Source of the DNA: Oscillospiraceae bacterium
GTDB lineage: Bacteria; Bacillota; Clostridia; Oscillospirales; Oscillospiraceae
Direction of reading: 5' to 3'
Assembly (NCBI GenBank): GCA_017548065.1
Contig: JAFYNQ010000102.1
Location: forward strand, 1-64,000
Length of the DNA stretch: 64,000 nt
In this document: positions 7,136-16,320 of the stretch, in pieces
How positions within the stretch are numbered: the first letter of the stretch is position 1
Layout: each line of letters starts with the position of its first letter
The notes under the pieces: model-generated
The model's database searches: none
Seen by the model: only the letters and a program-made list of their open reading frames with translations
Told to the model about the DNA's origin: nothing
Translations under genes and position numbers: made by a program

Positions 7136-9823
7136 ATGGGTGAAAAGAAGAAAATGACGCAGGCACAGAAAGCCGCTGCCGAAGCAAAAGATAAGGCGGC
7201 TAAAAAGCATTCTGCAAAGCAAGAAAAGCAGCCCAAGAATACAAACAAAGAGGAAAAGGAAAGAAAGATTCCTTTAAGATTCTTCTCTGCCGCTTTCTTT
7301 TTGGGCATGTTTGTGATTATGACAATCATCCTGTTTGTGCCGGAAGGCGCAGTTATGGAGTTCATTTACAAGCTCATTCATGGACTGATCGGTAGGGCTG
7401 GCTATATCGCTGCAATTCCGATTCTGTTATATCTGTTTATTATCCATGCCTTCAGTGGTAAGCGCCCCGTGAGCATGCGTACAGTATGTCTTTCTGTATT
7501 TGTACTCTGCGTGGGTTGTGTAACCCACCTGGCATTGGATCCCCAGGGAATGCCCCAGGGCGCCGCTTTGCTGCCTGAGCTCTTTGCCGGTGGCAATGAC
7601 GGTACTACCGGTGGCGTGATCTGCGGTGGCGTTGCTATGCTTGTGCGCTGGATGTGCGGCCCTGTGATCCCTTACATAATTTTTATTATTGCCGGCATCA
7701 TGACGCTTCTTGCCGGTATGCTTATCACAATTCCCAGTATTTTCCGGGCTTTGCAAAACCGTCCCCGTGCAGATTGGGAAGACGAGGAGACAAACCGCCC
7801 TGATCCTGCTCAGTTGGTTGTAGACCATATTGCTAAGAAGCGCATTGAGCACAAAGAACGCAAGCGCAAAGAAAAGGAAGAGCGACAGCTCACTTTTGAG
7901 GATGTGCCGGAAACAGAGAAGCCCAGTGCAAAGAAGCAGCAGGAAAATGCTCGTGGCATTATGCAGCAAATTGAGGGTGATATTGATAAGCCCGTTGCTG
8001 CAGCCGGTACAAGTTCTTCAGCACAAACAGTGACCGAACCGAATCCCGAAACCAAGGCAACCCCCGTTGAGACTGTGATTTCTGTAACACCTGTAGCAAC
8101 TGCTGTGCCGGAGACGGTTACCGTTCCGCCCGTGACAACAGAAGTGGCTACCGATTTGCCGCCCGTACAAACTGTTGTGCCGGACGTTAAGAAAGAGACA
8201 GTTACTGCTCAGGATGCTGAAGAAGCCGCTCAGGAGGTCGCTCTGGAGATCGCAGAGGCAGAATGTGAAGAGAAGAAGGAATACATCTATCCACCTATTG
8301 ACTTGCTGCAGCTTCCGAAGAACTCCAACCTGATCACCGCAGATCAGATGCGTGAAAACATTGCGCGCCTTGACGAAACATTATTAAGCTTCAAAATCGG
8401 CGCTCGTGTGAATGATGTTACCATCGGCCCCAGCATCACCCGTTACGAGGTGGAACTGGAGAGAGGTGTTAAGCTTAACAAGCTCACCGGTATTGCCAAG
8501 GATATTGCACTTAGCTTTGGTGTTGACAAGGTTCGCATTGAAACCATTCCCGGAAAAATCGCTGTTGTTGGTATTGAAGTTCCTAATTCCACCGTTACGA
8601 CCGTTACACTGCGAGAAGTGATCGGTTCTGAAGAATTTATCAACGCAAAATCCAAATCCTCCTTCGTGGTTGGCAAGGATATTGGCGGCAATTGCATTGT
8701 GGGCAACATCGCAAAGCTTCCTCATATGCTGATCGCCGGTACTACCGGTTCCGGTAAATCCGTTTGTATGAACTCACTGATCATCTCTCTTCTTTATAAG
8801 GCAAGCCCTGAAGAGGTTAAGATGATCATGATTGACCCCAAGATGGTTGAGCTTGGCAACTATAACGGAATTCCGCATCTTATGATCCCGGTCGTCACTG
8901 ATCCTAAAAAGGCTGCAGGCTCTTTGCAATGGGCAGTTACAGAAATGATGCGCCGTTACAAAGCAATGTCCGATGCCGGTGTTCGTGACCTGGAATCTTA
9001 TAATGCTATGATCGCCGATCAGCTTCTGGAGGGACAACCCCTTCCGCAGCTCGTTGTCATCATTGATGAGCTGGCTGACCTGATGCTGGTTGCTGCGAAG
9101 GAAGTGGAAGAATCCATCATTCGTATTGCACAGATGGGCCGTGCTTCCGGTATTCACCTTGTGATTGCTACTCAGCGTCCTTCTGCAGATGTTATTACCG
9201 GTGTTATGAAAGCAAATATCCCCTCCAGAATTGCTTTCTCCGTTTCCTCTGCAATGGAATCCCGTATCATTTTGGATACCAATGGCGCAGAAAGCCTTGT
9301 GGGCAAGGGTGACATGCTGTACGCGCCCATCGGCAGCGGCAAACCGCACCGCGTCCAGGGTTGCTTTGTTACTGACAAGGAAGTTGAGCTTGTTTCCGAT
9401 TTTGTCAAAAACAACTCAGTCCCGGATTACGATGAAGCTGTTCTCTCGGAAATTGAGAAAAAAGCGGCTCAGAAGGAGTCTTCCGGCAAGGAATCTGCGG
9501 ACGATCTTGAACCCAGTTCCGACGAGCTTATGGGCGACGAAATGCTTTCGGCTGCAGTGGATGTTGTTCTTGAGATTGGACAGGCGTCTGTTTCCATGCT
9601 CCAACGCCGCTTAAAGCTCGGATATTCCCGTGCTGCACGTATCGTGGATGAGATGGAAGAGCTTGGTATTGTCGGTCCCTACGCAGGCAGCAAACCCCGA
9701 CAGATCCTTGTCACAAAGGAACAGTGGGAGAAGATCAAGAACGGTCAACCTTCTCAAATGGAGTTTGATGATCTTGGTGCTAACGATGCAGACGATCCCG
9801 GCACTTCCGACAGCGATGAATGA
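7136..9823 (+). CDS. spoIIIE: DNA translocase FtsK/SpoIIIE
   Basis: 895 residues. Pumps chromosomal DNA across the division or sporulation septum. A lysine-rich start is followed by about four membrane helices (residues 45-205), a long acidic/Pro-Val-Thr-rich linker (about 230-380), the alpha-beta RecA-like motor with Walker A G-T-T-G-S-G-K-S near 534-541 and Walker B V-V-I-I-D-E-L-A-D near 640, and a C-terminal gamma winged helix (about 805-870) that reads polarity sequences. Only one such gene is in the window, so it could serve both vegetative division and sporulation. A strong terminator follows. Confidence 0.95.
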   Translation: MGEKKKMTQAQKAAAEAKDKAAKKHSAKQEKQPKNTNKEEKERKIPLRFFSAAFFLGMFVIMTIILFVPEGAVMEFIYKLIHGLIGRAGYIAAIPILLYLFIIHAFSGKRPVSMRTVCLSVFVLCVGCVTHLALDPQGMPQGAALLPELFAGGNDGTTGGVICGGVAMLVRWMCGPVIPYIIFIIAGIMTLLAGMLITIPSIFRALQNRPRADWEDEETNRPDPAQLVVDHIAKKRIEHKERKRKEKEERQLTFEDVPETEKPSAKKQQENARGIMQQIEGDIDKPVAAAGTSSSAQTVTEPNPETKATPVETVISVTPVATAVPETVTVPPVTTEVATDLPPVQTVVPDVKKETVTAQDAEEAAQEVALEIAEAECEEKKEYIYPPIDLLQLPKNSNLITADQMRENIARLDETLLSFKIGARVNDVTIGPSITRYEVELERGVKLNKLTGIAKDIALSFGVDKVRIETIPGKIAVVGIEVPNSTVTTVTLREVIGSEEFINAKSKSSFVVGKDIGGNCIVGNIAKLPHMLIAGTTGSGKSVCMNSLIISLLYKASPEEVKMIMIDPKMVELGNYNGIPHLMIPVVTDPKKAAGSLQWAVTEMMRRYKAMSDAGVRDLESYNAMIADQLLEGQPLPQLVVIIDELADLMLVAAKEVEESIIRIAQMGRASGIHLVIATQRPSADVITGVMKANIPSRIAFSVSSAMESRIILDTNGAESLVGKGDMLYAPIGSGKPHRVQGCFVTDKEVELVSDFVKNNSVPDYDEAVLSEIEKKAAQKESSGKESADDLEPSSDELMGDEMLSAAVDVVLEIGQASVSMLQRRLKLGYSRAARIVDEMEELGIVGPYAGSKPRQILVTKEQWEKIKNGQPSQMEFDDLGANDADDPGTSDSDE

Positions 9824-9833
9824 TTAAACAGAT

Positions 9834-9867
9834 AAATGTGCTGACAGTTTCTGTCAGCACATTTTTT
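9834..9867 (+). terminator. Terminator after spoIIIE
   Basis: A 14-bp stem (9834-9847 with 9851-9864), 3-nt loop, T-run at the end. It isolates the spoIIIA operon from the translocase. Confidence 0.9.
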
Positions 9868-9868
9868 C

Positions 9869-9894
9869 ATATATGCGCATATGCAGCATAGCAT
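9869..9894 (+). promoter_or_regulatory. Possible sigma-E-like promoter of spoIIIA operon
   Basis: ATA at 9869-9871, 15 nt, then CATAGCAT at 9887-9894, resembling the sigma-E pattern (ATA..., CATAnAnT). The Shine-Dalgarno GGGAG starts only 6 nt after the -10-like element, which makes the leader implausibly short, so this is tentative. Family knowledge: the spoIIIA operon is sigma-E controlled in Bacillus. Confidence 0.35.
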
Positions 9895-9912
9895 AAAAAG
9901 GGAGTGATGCAT

Positions 9913-10767
9913 ATGAATTGTGCGTGGCAGCAATATCTTGCGCTGCTTCCTACCTGGCTACGGGAACCGGTGGACAAGCTGGGTAAGGAAGATCTGGAAG
10001 AAGTAAGACTACGCCTGGGTCTGCCTGCGGAGCTTGTATTGCATACCGGCGCCGTCAGGTTGAAACGCAAAATATCAAAAGAAGATCTTTCGTTTAGTAT
10101 CAATGTGGCATCGTCTTATTCACCCTGGGCTGCTACAAGTCTTGAAAAAGGATACGTCACAGCAAAAGGTGGTCATCGCATAGGTGTTTGCGGTACAGCT
10201 GTGATAAAAAACGGTGAAATGCGTGGCATACGAAATATCAGTTCTCTTTGTATACGTGTTTCCCGGAACTTTCCCGGTATATCGCAAGCAGCTGAACAAA
10301 TTCAGGGATCTGTTCTGATCATAGGGAGTCCCGGCACCGGTAAAACAACACTTCTTCGTGATCTCATAATGCAGCAAGCTATTAAATTTAACGGAAATAT
10401 ATCTGTTGTTGACGAAAGAGAAGAAATTTTTCCTAAAAACGGAGATTTCTTTTGTTTTCCACCAGCGGCCGGTGTGGATGTATTATCGGGTTGCACCAAA
10501 ATAAGCGGTATCACAACCCTTTTACGTGTGATGTCACCACAAATGATCGCTGTTGATGAGATAACATCCCCAGATGATTGTGATGCACTTCTGCAGGCAG
10601 GTTGGTGCGGTGTGAAACTGTTAGCAACAGCCCACGCAGCAAATCGGGACGAGCTGTTTACCAGACCGATTTACAAACCTATTCTTGAGACAAAACTATT
10701 TGACTCCCTGATTATTATGCACAGTGACAAAACGTGGCACAGTGAAAGGATGAATATATGTTATTAA
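9913..10767 (+). CDS. spoIIIAA: Stage III sporulation protein AA (ATPase)
   Basis: 284 residues; secretion-type ATPase of the mother cell-forespore feeding-tube channel. Walker A G-S-P-G-T-G-K-T-T near residues 136-144, Walker B-like M-I-A-V-D-E-I near 211-217. The C-terminus includes A-T-A-H-A as in the family. ATG 9913 is preferred over GTG 9904 and ATG 9907 because GGGAG (9900-9904) has an 8-nt spacing to it. The stop overlaps spoIIIAB by 10 nt. Confidence 0.95.
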   Translation: MNCAWQQYLALLPTWLREPVDKLGKEDLEEVRLRLGLPAELVLHTGAVRLKRKISKEDLSFSINVASSYSPWAATSLEKGYVTAKGGHRIGVCGTAVIKNGEMRGIRNISSLCIRVSRNFPGISQAAEQIQGSVLIIGSPGTGKTTLLRDLIMQQAIKFNGNISVVDEREEIFPKNGDFFCFPPAAGVDVLSGCTKISGITTLLRVMSPQMIAVDEITSPDDCDALLQAGWCGVKLLATAHAANRDELFTRPIYKPILETKLFDSLIIMHSDKTWHSERMNICY

Positions 10768-11270
10768 AGCTTATGGGTGCAATTATGGTCGTTGCAAGCT
10801 GTAGCGGCTTCGGTATTTTAATGGCATTCACATACAAGAGGGAAGTAAGATCCCTGGATGCGCTTTTGCGGATACTGGAATGGATGATCAATGATTTGCG
10901 TTTTAAAATGACGCCACTACCGGAATTATGCAGAATCTCTGCCGGATTTGGTGACAGTACATTACGTTCCTTTTTTCTGAAAATGGAAAGAGAGATGAAT
11001 AAGCATACTTCTCCTGATGCTGCTTCCTGCGCATCAGCCGCCCTGTCATCCACGGTCAATATCTCCCCGGAGCTGCAAGAGATATTGAAGCAACTTGGCT
11101 GTTCACTAGGACAATTTGATGCAGAAGGACAAATTCAGTGTTTGGAATCAGTGCGATTAGTTACGGAAGATCGGAAGTCTGTTTTATGTAAGAATATGAG
11201 CAACCGACTGCGAAGCTATCAGACTTTGGGGCTATGCGCTGGTGCAGCGTTGGCTATTTTACTTGTTTAA
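10758..11270 (+). CDS. spoIIIAB: Stage III sporulation protein AB
   Basis: 170 residues, second gene of the operon. One N-terminal membrane segment (about residues 4-25), a helical body with the family R-S-L-D-A-L-L-R-I-L-E-W-M motif near 35-47, and a C-terminal hydrophobic segment (about 153-169). Resembles the GspF-like platform proteins of type II secretion. Overlaps spoIIIAA by 10 nt and sits 2 nt before spoIIIAC. Confidence 0.93.
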   Translation: MLLKLMGAIMVVASCSGFGILMAFTYKREVRSLDALLRILEWMINDLRFKMTPLPELCRISAGFGDSTLRSFFLKMEREMNKHTSPDAASCASAALSSTVNISPELQEILKQLGCSLGQFDAEGQIQCLESVRLVTEDRKSVLCKNMSNRLRSYQTLGLCAGAALAILLV

Positions 11271-11272
11271 TT

Positions 11273-11467
11273 ATGGAAATTGACCTTATTTTTAAGATTG
11301 CTGCTATTGGCATTATCATTTCTATCCTCAATCAAGTACTGTCAAGATCCGGCAGGGAGGAGCAAGCCACCATGACTACGCTTGCAGGACTGGTTGTTGT
11401 TCTTATGATGATCGCACAAAAAATATCCGACTTATTCTCACTGGTCAAGAACTTATTTGATTTTTAA
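11273..11467 (+). CDS. spoIIIAC: Stage III sporulation protein AC
   Basis: 64 residues, two predicted membrane helices (about 5-22 and 36-55) separated by a polar loop S-R-S-G-R-E-E-Q. The ATG at 11273 gives the family start M-E-I-D-L-I-F-K; further upstream starts would run into spoIIIAB. TAA and the spoIIIAD ATG share one base (TAATG). Confidence 0.93.
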   Translation: MEIDLIFKIAAIGIIISILNQVLSRSGREEQATMTTLAGLVVVLMMIAQKISDLFSLVKNLFDF

Positions 11468-11862
11468 TGGACGTATTTATAAAGTCAGCCGGCGCTGTAA
11501 TGATAGCTTTATTTTTAAGCACCATGGTGGGAAAGCAAAATAAAGACATGTCACTGCTTCTTACAGTTGCAACATGTGCCATGGTTTTGGTAATGTCTGT
11601 GCGTCAATTAGACCCTGTCATTGGATTTTTTGAAAAGATCCAATCTGTAGGGCAGCTGGATAACGAGCTCTTAAAGATAATCCTGAAAGTAGTTGGCATT
11701 GGACTGGTTGGAGAAATCAGTTCAGTATTGTGTGTAGATAGCGGCAATGCTGCACTGGGAAAAACACTCCAATTACTGGCATCCTGCGTCATCCTTTATT
11801 TATCACTGCCGCTTTTTAATACACTTTTGGAACTTATTGAGGATATCTTAAAGTTTATATGA
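11467..11862 (+). CDS. spoIIIAD: Stage III sporulation protein AD
   Basis: 131 residues with about four hydrophobic segments, paralogous to SpoIIIAC but duplicated in length. Contains the K-I-I-L-K-V-V-G-I-G family segment near residues 72-81. Overlaps spoIIIAE by 4 nt (ATGA). Confidence 0.93.
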   Translation: MDVFIKSAGAVMIALFLSTMVGKQNKDMSLLLTVATCAMVLVMSVRQLDPVIGFFEKIQSVGQLDNELLKIILKVVGIGLVGEISSVLCVDSGNAALGKTLQLLASCVILYLSLPLFNTLLELIEDILKFI

Positions 11863-12899
11863 AAAAACTTCTGTTATGCTGCATTTTAATATTGGTATTC
11901 AACACACAAGCAAGTGCGGCAGAATTTACCGCACCGGTGGTTCCGGTGCAGGCAGAAAAATACTTTCCCGAATCGCAAGAAAGCTTTGCAAATGATCTCT
12001 GGTATATTTTCAAAAGCGTTATCGCAGATATTTATCCCGATTTTACAGATGCTACGAAGATTTGCCTGCGTGTTGTTGCTGTGATCTTGCTGGGTACATT
12101 TTTAAACGGAAGCAACGGAGGTTACAAAAGAACGGTAAGCCTGATCCAGGTAGTTACTATCAGTGTGATCTTACTGGGACCATCACGGGCGATGCTTGCT
12201 TTGGGTGTTGATACTGTTACCGAATTATTGGAATACAGTAAACTTCTGGCACCTGTGCTGACCGGTACCTTGGCCGCACAAGGTGGCATGACAGCATCAA
12301 CGGCATTGTATATAGGGACAACCATCTTTAACACAGTTATGGGATCATTTATCAACGGTCTTTTGGTACCGCTTGTGTATGGTTATATTGCAATATCTGT
12401 TGCAGACAACGCCATTGGTGAAGATGCTTTGAAAAGAATTAAAAGCTTCATAAAGTGGCTGATGACATGGAGTCTGAAAATCATTATTTATGTATTTACC
12501 GGATATATGAGCATAACAGGCGTTGTCAGTAGCAGTGCAGATGCAACAGCAATTAAAGCTGCCAAACTAACAATTGCAGGTGTTGTTCCAATCGTGGGAA
12601 ATATAATATCAGACGCATCCGATGCAGTACTGGGGAGTGCCGCTGTGATTAAAAACAGTGTTGGTATTTATGGCCTTTTAGCAGTAGCTGCTATATGGAT
12701 GGCGCCTTTCATACGTGTAGGCGCTCATTATTTACTCTTGAAGCTTACAACGGCCGTGTGTGCCGTTTTTGATCAAAATGCCAGTACTAAGCTGACTGAT
12801 GATTACTGTACCGTATTGGGCTGCGTGATGGCTATGATCAGCCTTACAAGCTTACTGACACTCATCAGCACCGTTTGCTTTATGAAGGGTATCAGCTAA
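11859..12899 (+). CDS. spoIIIAE: Stage III sporulation protein AE
   Basis: 346 residues. A signal-like N-terminus (K-K-L-L-L-C-C-I-L-I then A-S-A near residue 19-21) is followed by an extracytoplasmic stretch and at least six membrane segments from about residue 65 onward. Polytopic subunit of the SpoIIIA complex. The stop shares one base with the spoIIIAF ATG. Confidence 0.94.
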   Translation: MKKLLLCCILILVFNTQASAAEFTAPVVPVQAEKYFPESQESFANDLWYIFKSVIADIYPDFTDATKICLRVVAVILLGTFLNGSNGGYKRTVSLIQVVTISVILLGPSRAMLALGVDTVTELLEYSKLLAPVLTGTLAAQGGMTASTALYIGTTIFNTVMGSFINGLLVPLVYGYIAISVADNAIGEDALKRIKSFIKWLMTWSLKIIIYVFTGYMSITGVVSSSADATAIKAAKLTIAGVVPIVGNIISDASDAVLGSAAVIKNSVGIYGLLAVAAIWMAPFIRVGAHYLLLKLTTAVCAVFDQNASTKLTDDYCTVLGCVMAMISLTSLLTLISTVCFMKGIS

Positions 12900-13363
12900 T
12901 GAAACAGTATCTCATATCGTTGATTTCTGCGGCGCTTATATCTGCGGTTGCGGTGAATATCTTTGATAAAAAGAGCTTCATTGGCAATCATATTCGCTTA
13001 TTATCCGGCATATTTTTGTCTATAACGGTTATATCACCTCTATTTAAGCTGGAAATACCTGATTTTGATGTCTTTCAGAACATGCTTGCATCCGAAGCCC
13101 ACCAAATCGTCGCAGAAGGAGAAACGTACTATCAAGAGCAAAGACGTACGGTAATATCGCAACAAGTTGAAACATATATAGTAAACAAGGCAACTGAACT
13201 TGGGGCATATATCTCTGTAAAGGTTACATTAGCAAAGACAGAACCTCCAATCCCGAGTGGAGTTGAAATAGAAGGCTCTGTCTCTCCCTATGTTAAAGTT
13301 GCTCTGGAAACCTATATGGTAAACGAACTCGGCATTCCAAAGGAGCGACAAATGTGGAATTAA
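12899..13363 (+). CDS. spoIIIAF: Stage III sporulation protein AF
   Basis: 154 residues. Two N-terminal membrane helices (about 4-20 and 34-52) followed by a soluble domain expected between the two forespore membranes. ATG 12899 gives M-K-Q-Y-L-I-S-L-I; the earlier ATG at 12875 lies inside spoIIIAE. Overlaps spoIIIAG by 10 nt. Confidence 0.92.
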   Translation: MKQYLISLISAALISAVAVNIFDKKSFIGNHIRLLSGIFLSITVISPLFKLEIPDFDVFQNMLASEAHQIVAEGETYYQEQRRTVISQQVETYIVNKATELGAYISVKVTLAKTEPPIPSGVEIEGSVSPYVKVALETYMVNELGIPKERQMWN

Positions 13364-13863
13364 AGAAGCTGACCAGTCATATAAAAGTATGGGCAGATAA
13401 GTATAAATACGTTATTCTTGTACTTTTGATCGGTGTTATCTTAATGTGGTTACCGGAAAACAAAGAGAAAGGCGCTGTAAACAATGAATCTGCATCAATT
13501 ACGTATCAGGAAATCGTATCTATTGATACATCAATGTCAGACATCCTTTCACTGATAGATGGCGCCGGCAGAGTGGAGGTAATGCTTACCAAAGCAAAAG
13601 GGGAGGAGACACTGTATCAGGAAGACATAGATGAGAGTTTCAATGAAAGCGGCGAAGATATGCGTTCAGATACAGTAATTATTTCCGATTCCCAAAGGAT
13701 GGAAAGCGGCCTCGTGAAGCAGGTCAATCCACCGATCTATATGGGCGCAATTGTAGTGTGCGAAGGAGCTGATGATCCGACGGTTAAATTGGCAATCGTT
13801 GATGCTGTATCAAAATTGACAGGTCTTGGTGCAGACAAAATATGCGTTTTGAAAATGAAGTAA
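13354..13863 (+). CDS. spoIIIAG: Stage III sporulation protein AG
   Basis: 169 residues starting with GTG, supported by AAAGGAG at 13340-13346. One membrane anchor (about residues 23-40) followed by a ring-building-motif domain: V-E-V-M-L-T near 73-78, and the C-terminal G-A-I-V-V-C-E-G-A-D-D-P-T-V near 132-145, the usual RBM signature of this family. SpoIIIAG forms the large ring of the channel. Confidence 0.94.
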   Translation: MELKKLTSHIKVWADKYKYVILVLLIGVILMWLPENKEKGAVNNESASITYQEIVSIDTSMSDILSLIDGAGRVEVMLTKAKGEETLYQEDIDESFNESGEDMRSDTVIISDSQRMESGLVKQVNPPIYMGAIVVCEGADDPTVKLAIVDAVSKLTGLGADKICVLKMK

Positions 13864-13876
13864 ATGGAGGCTTTTT

Positions 13877-14425
13877 ATGAAAACTTGGAAGAAAAACTTG
13901 GTGGCAGCAGCGGTTTTGGTAACTGTATGTGCCGGTATTTATGTGAATTGGCTGTATACAGAAGCGCAAACCACAGCAGACCTGGCAGATACTTTGGATG
14001 GAGAAAAGATCCTTTCTCAGGATATGCTTGTGATGAGTGATGACGGCGGTCTTTTAGAAACAAATGGCACAACCGTAAACGATTATTTTGCAGCCGTCCG
14101 CCTCTCACGACAAGAAGCACGTGACAGTGCCGTGGGACTCCTGCAGGAAGCGATGGCTTATGATACAAATACAGATTCTGCCGCCACAAATCAGCAGCTG
14201 GAAACACTTGTGCAAACAGCGCTTTGCGAAGCCCAGATTGAAAGCCTAATTATCGCAAAGGGTTATACAGATTGCGTAGCCTATATCAGTGATAAAGGTA
14301 TTTCCGTTGCCGTAGCAACACCGGAAGGCGGCTTGGTGGACGCAGATATTGCAGTAATCGCTGACATCGTGATGACGCAATCGGACTACACCATGGAAGA
14401 TATTTATGTAGTTGAAGTGCAATAA
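13877..14425 (+). CDS. spoIIIAH: Stage III sporulation protein AH
   Basis: 182 residues. Single N-terminal membrane helix (about 7-25), then an EscJ/PrgK-like ring-building domain; the acidic, Q/A-rich central helix (L-S-R-Q-E-A-R-D-S-A) is typical. SpoIIIAH interacts with forespore SpoIIQ, which is not in this window. GGAGG precedes the ATG and the operon terminator follows at 14431. Confidence 0.92.
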   Translation: MKTWKKNLVAAAVLVTVCAGIYVNWLYTEAQTTADLADTLDGEKILSQDMLVMSDDGGLLETNGTTVNDYFAAVRLSRQEARDSAVGLLQEAMAYDTNTDSAATNQQLETLVQTALCEAQIESLIIAKGYTDCVAYISDKGISVAVATPEGGLVDADIAVIADIVMTQSDYTMEDIYVVEVQ

Positions 14426-14430
14426 AAGGG

Positions 14431-14468
14431 TACCCCAAAGGCAATTTTTCTGCCTTTGGGGTATTTTA
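14431..14468 (+). terminator. Terminator of spoIIIA operon
   Basis: A 13-bp perfect stem (14431-14443 with 14451-14463) with a T-rich loop; a short TTTT follows. Confidence 0.85.
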
Positions 14469-14489
14469 AACATTGTGTGTAGAAAGTAG

Positions 14490-14517
14490 TTGTAATTTTT
14501 TTGATTTGTGATACAAT
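14490..14517 (+). promoter_or_regulatory. Probable promoter of asp23-nusB unit
   Basis: TTGTAA (14490-14495), 16-bp spacer, TACAAT (14512-14517), 47 nt before the asp23 ATG. Confidence 0.6.
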
Positions 14518-14563
14518 AAATAAAAGTATGTCATTTTAGTGACATGAATCAGGAGGTATTATC

Positions 14564-14932
14564 ATGGCTGAAAATAAGCAGTATATTACACAGACGCAGG
14601 AAAACGGTACAGTACAGATTTCTGAAGATGTCATTGCTACCATTGTCTGCAATGCTGTTTCTGAGGTTGAAGGTATTGTCGGTCTTAGCACAAAGCCCGG
14701 CGCTGACATTGCTGATATGATCGGCAAGAAGAACTGGGGCAAAGGCATGAAGGTCGTGATCGGTCAGGATGATTCCCTGGCTATTGACTGCAACGTCAAC
14801 ATCGGCTACGGTCAGAGTGTTGTCGTTGTTGCTAAGGCAGTGCAGGAAGCAGTTTTTAACGCTATTGAGTCCACTACCGGCATCAAGGCCGCATCTGTGA
14901 ACGTAAATGTCTGCGGCATCATCCGTCAGTAA
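14564..14932 (+). CDS. Asp23/Gls24 family protein (YqhY-like)
   Basis: 122 residues, full-length Asp23 domain: I-A-T-I-V-C-N-A-V near 23-31, V-E-G-I-V-G-L near 36-42, and C-terminal V-N-V-N-V-C-G-I. It is encoded directly upstream of nusB, the position of yqhY in Bacillus, where the protein is linked to fatty-acid synthesis control. Nine nt separate it from nusB. Confidence 0.93.
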   Translation: MAENKQYITQTQENGTVQISEDVIATIVCNAVSEVEGIVGLSTKPGADIADMIGKKNWGKGMKVVIGQDDSLAIDCNVNIGYGQSVVVVAKAVQEAVFNAIESTTGIKAASVNVNVCGIIRQ

Positions 14933-14941
14933 GGAGATTTT

Positions 14942-15397
14942 ATGACTAGGGGTAACGCAAGAGAATTGGCGGTACATTTGGTATATTGCCGTGAGTTTAC
15001 CGGCGATGAGCCTGCTACCGTTATTACTACTCGGTTAAACAAAGCATATTACGCTATGCTTTCCGAGGAAAATCAGGTGTACACAGAACGTCCCAACGGC
15101 ACTCAGCGTGTATATATTGATACCGTTGTCTGCGGTGTGGCGAATCGCTGCGATGAGCTTAACGAAATCATCCAGAAGTATTCCATTGGTTGGGATGTTA
15201 CAAGAATTTCCAAGCTGACTCGTTCCATTATGCAGCTGGCAATTTTTGAGATCAAGTACATGGAGGATGTTCCTACATCCGTTGCTATTTCCGAAGCTGT
15301 ACGTATCGCAAAGCTGTATGATGGCGATGACACCGGTGCCTTTGTTAACGGTGTTCTTGGCGCCTTCGCAAGAGCAGAAGTTGAGGTAACCGAATGA
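14942..15397 (+). CDS. nusB: Transcription antitermination factor NusB
   Basis: 151 residues, all-helical NusB fold. N-terminal R-E-L-A-V-H-L-V-Y (residues 7-15) and the C-terminal V-A-I-S-E-A-V-R-I-A-K and F-V-N-G-V-L-G motifs are diagnostic. Part of the rRNA antitermination complex with NusE(S10). Overlaps the next gene by 4 nt. Confidence 0.95.
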   Translation: MTRGNARELAVHLVYCREFTGDEPATVITTRLNKAYYAMLSEENQVYTERPNGTQRVYIDTVVCGVANRCDELNEIIQKYSIGWDVTRISKLTRSIMQLAIFEIKYMEDVPTSVAISEAVRIAKLYDGDDTGAFVNGVLGAFARAEVEVTE

Positions 15398-16317
15398 TCA
15401 CAGTCGGCTTTGACACCAGCAACTACACAACTTCAATTGCATATTTCAACGGTGTTGACGGTGAAAATTGTTCGAAGTTGCTCCCGGTAAAACTGGGTGC
15501 GCTGGGATTACGCCAAAGCGACGCTGTATTTCATCATACACAAAGCCTGCCGGAGCTATCCGGCAGGCTGTTTTCCCATATTGTGGCAGATGATATTCAG
15601 GCTGTCGGTGTCAGCACACGTCCCCGTGCAGTTGACGGCAGTTATATGCCGTGCTTTACAGTCGGATATTCCCACGCAAAGCTCCTTGCAGATGTACTGA
15701 AAGTACCGTTATTCGCTTTCTCCCATCAGCAGGGACACGTAGCTGCATCTTTATGGAGCGCCAACAGAATGCAACTGATGGACGTTCCGCACCTTGCCTG
15801 GCATTTATCCGGTGGCACCACTGAGCTTTTGCTGGTTGAGCCTGATGGTAAAAACGTAAAATGCACAAAAATTGGCGGTACAACTGATATTTCAGCAGGT
15901 CAGCTGATTGACAGAACCGGTCAATTGCTTTCTCTGCCTTTTCCTTCGGGCAAACACATAGACAAGTTAAGCAATTCCGCCACAGCGAAGGATTTGTTCC
16001 GTGTAAAATGTAAGGACAGCGAATTTTCTCTTTCCGGTGTCCAGAACAAGGTTTCCCAGTATTACGATAAGCTTGAAGATCCTGCAGAGACTGCAGCCTA
16101 CTGTCTTCGCTGTGTTGCATATGCGGTTCGTTCCGCAACTGAAAACGCATTAAAGCAGTATAGCGGCATGCCGGTTGTATTTTCCGGCGGTGTCGCATCC
16201 AATTCACTTCTTCGTGAGGCACTGGCAGACTTGAATCCGATTTTTTCTGAACCGGCATATTCCACTGACAACGCAATGGGAATTGCCGTGCTGACCTACA
16301 GAGCCTTGGAGGGGTAA
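15394..16317 (+). CDS. TsaD/Kae1-family paralogue (peptidase M22-like)
   Basis: 307 residues, ASKHA fold related to the tRNA threonylcarbamoyltransferase TsaD. Retained: the HxxxH metal pair in F-S-H-Q-Q-G-H (near 108-114), S-T-D-N-A near 288-292 (metal Asp) and G-G-V-A-S-N near 263-268. Changed: the N-terminal E-T-S-C-D-D-T is D-T-S-N-Y-T-T and the S-G-G-H-T loop is S-G-G-T-T. It is shorter than TsaD (about 335-340). The position between nusB and xseA is common in Clostridia. Likely not the housekeeping TsaD; function unknown. Confidence 0.75.
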   Translation: MITVGFDTSNYTTSIAYFNGVDGENCSKLLPVKLGALGLRQSDAVFHHTQSLPELSGRLFSHIVADDIQAVGVSTRPRAVDGSYMPCFTVGYSHAKLLADVLKVPLFAFSHQQGHVAASLWSANRMQLMDVPHLAWHLSGGTTELLLVEPDGKNVKCTKIGGTTDISAGQLIDRTGQLLSLPFPSGKHIDKLSNSATAKDLFRVKCKDSEFSLSGVQNKVSQYYDKLEDPAETAAYCLRCVAYAVRSATENALKQYSGMPVVFSGGVASNSLLREALADLNPIFSEPAYSTDNAMGIAVLTYRALEG

Positions 16318-16320
16318 AGA

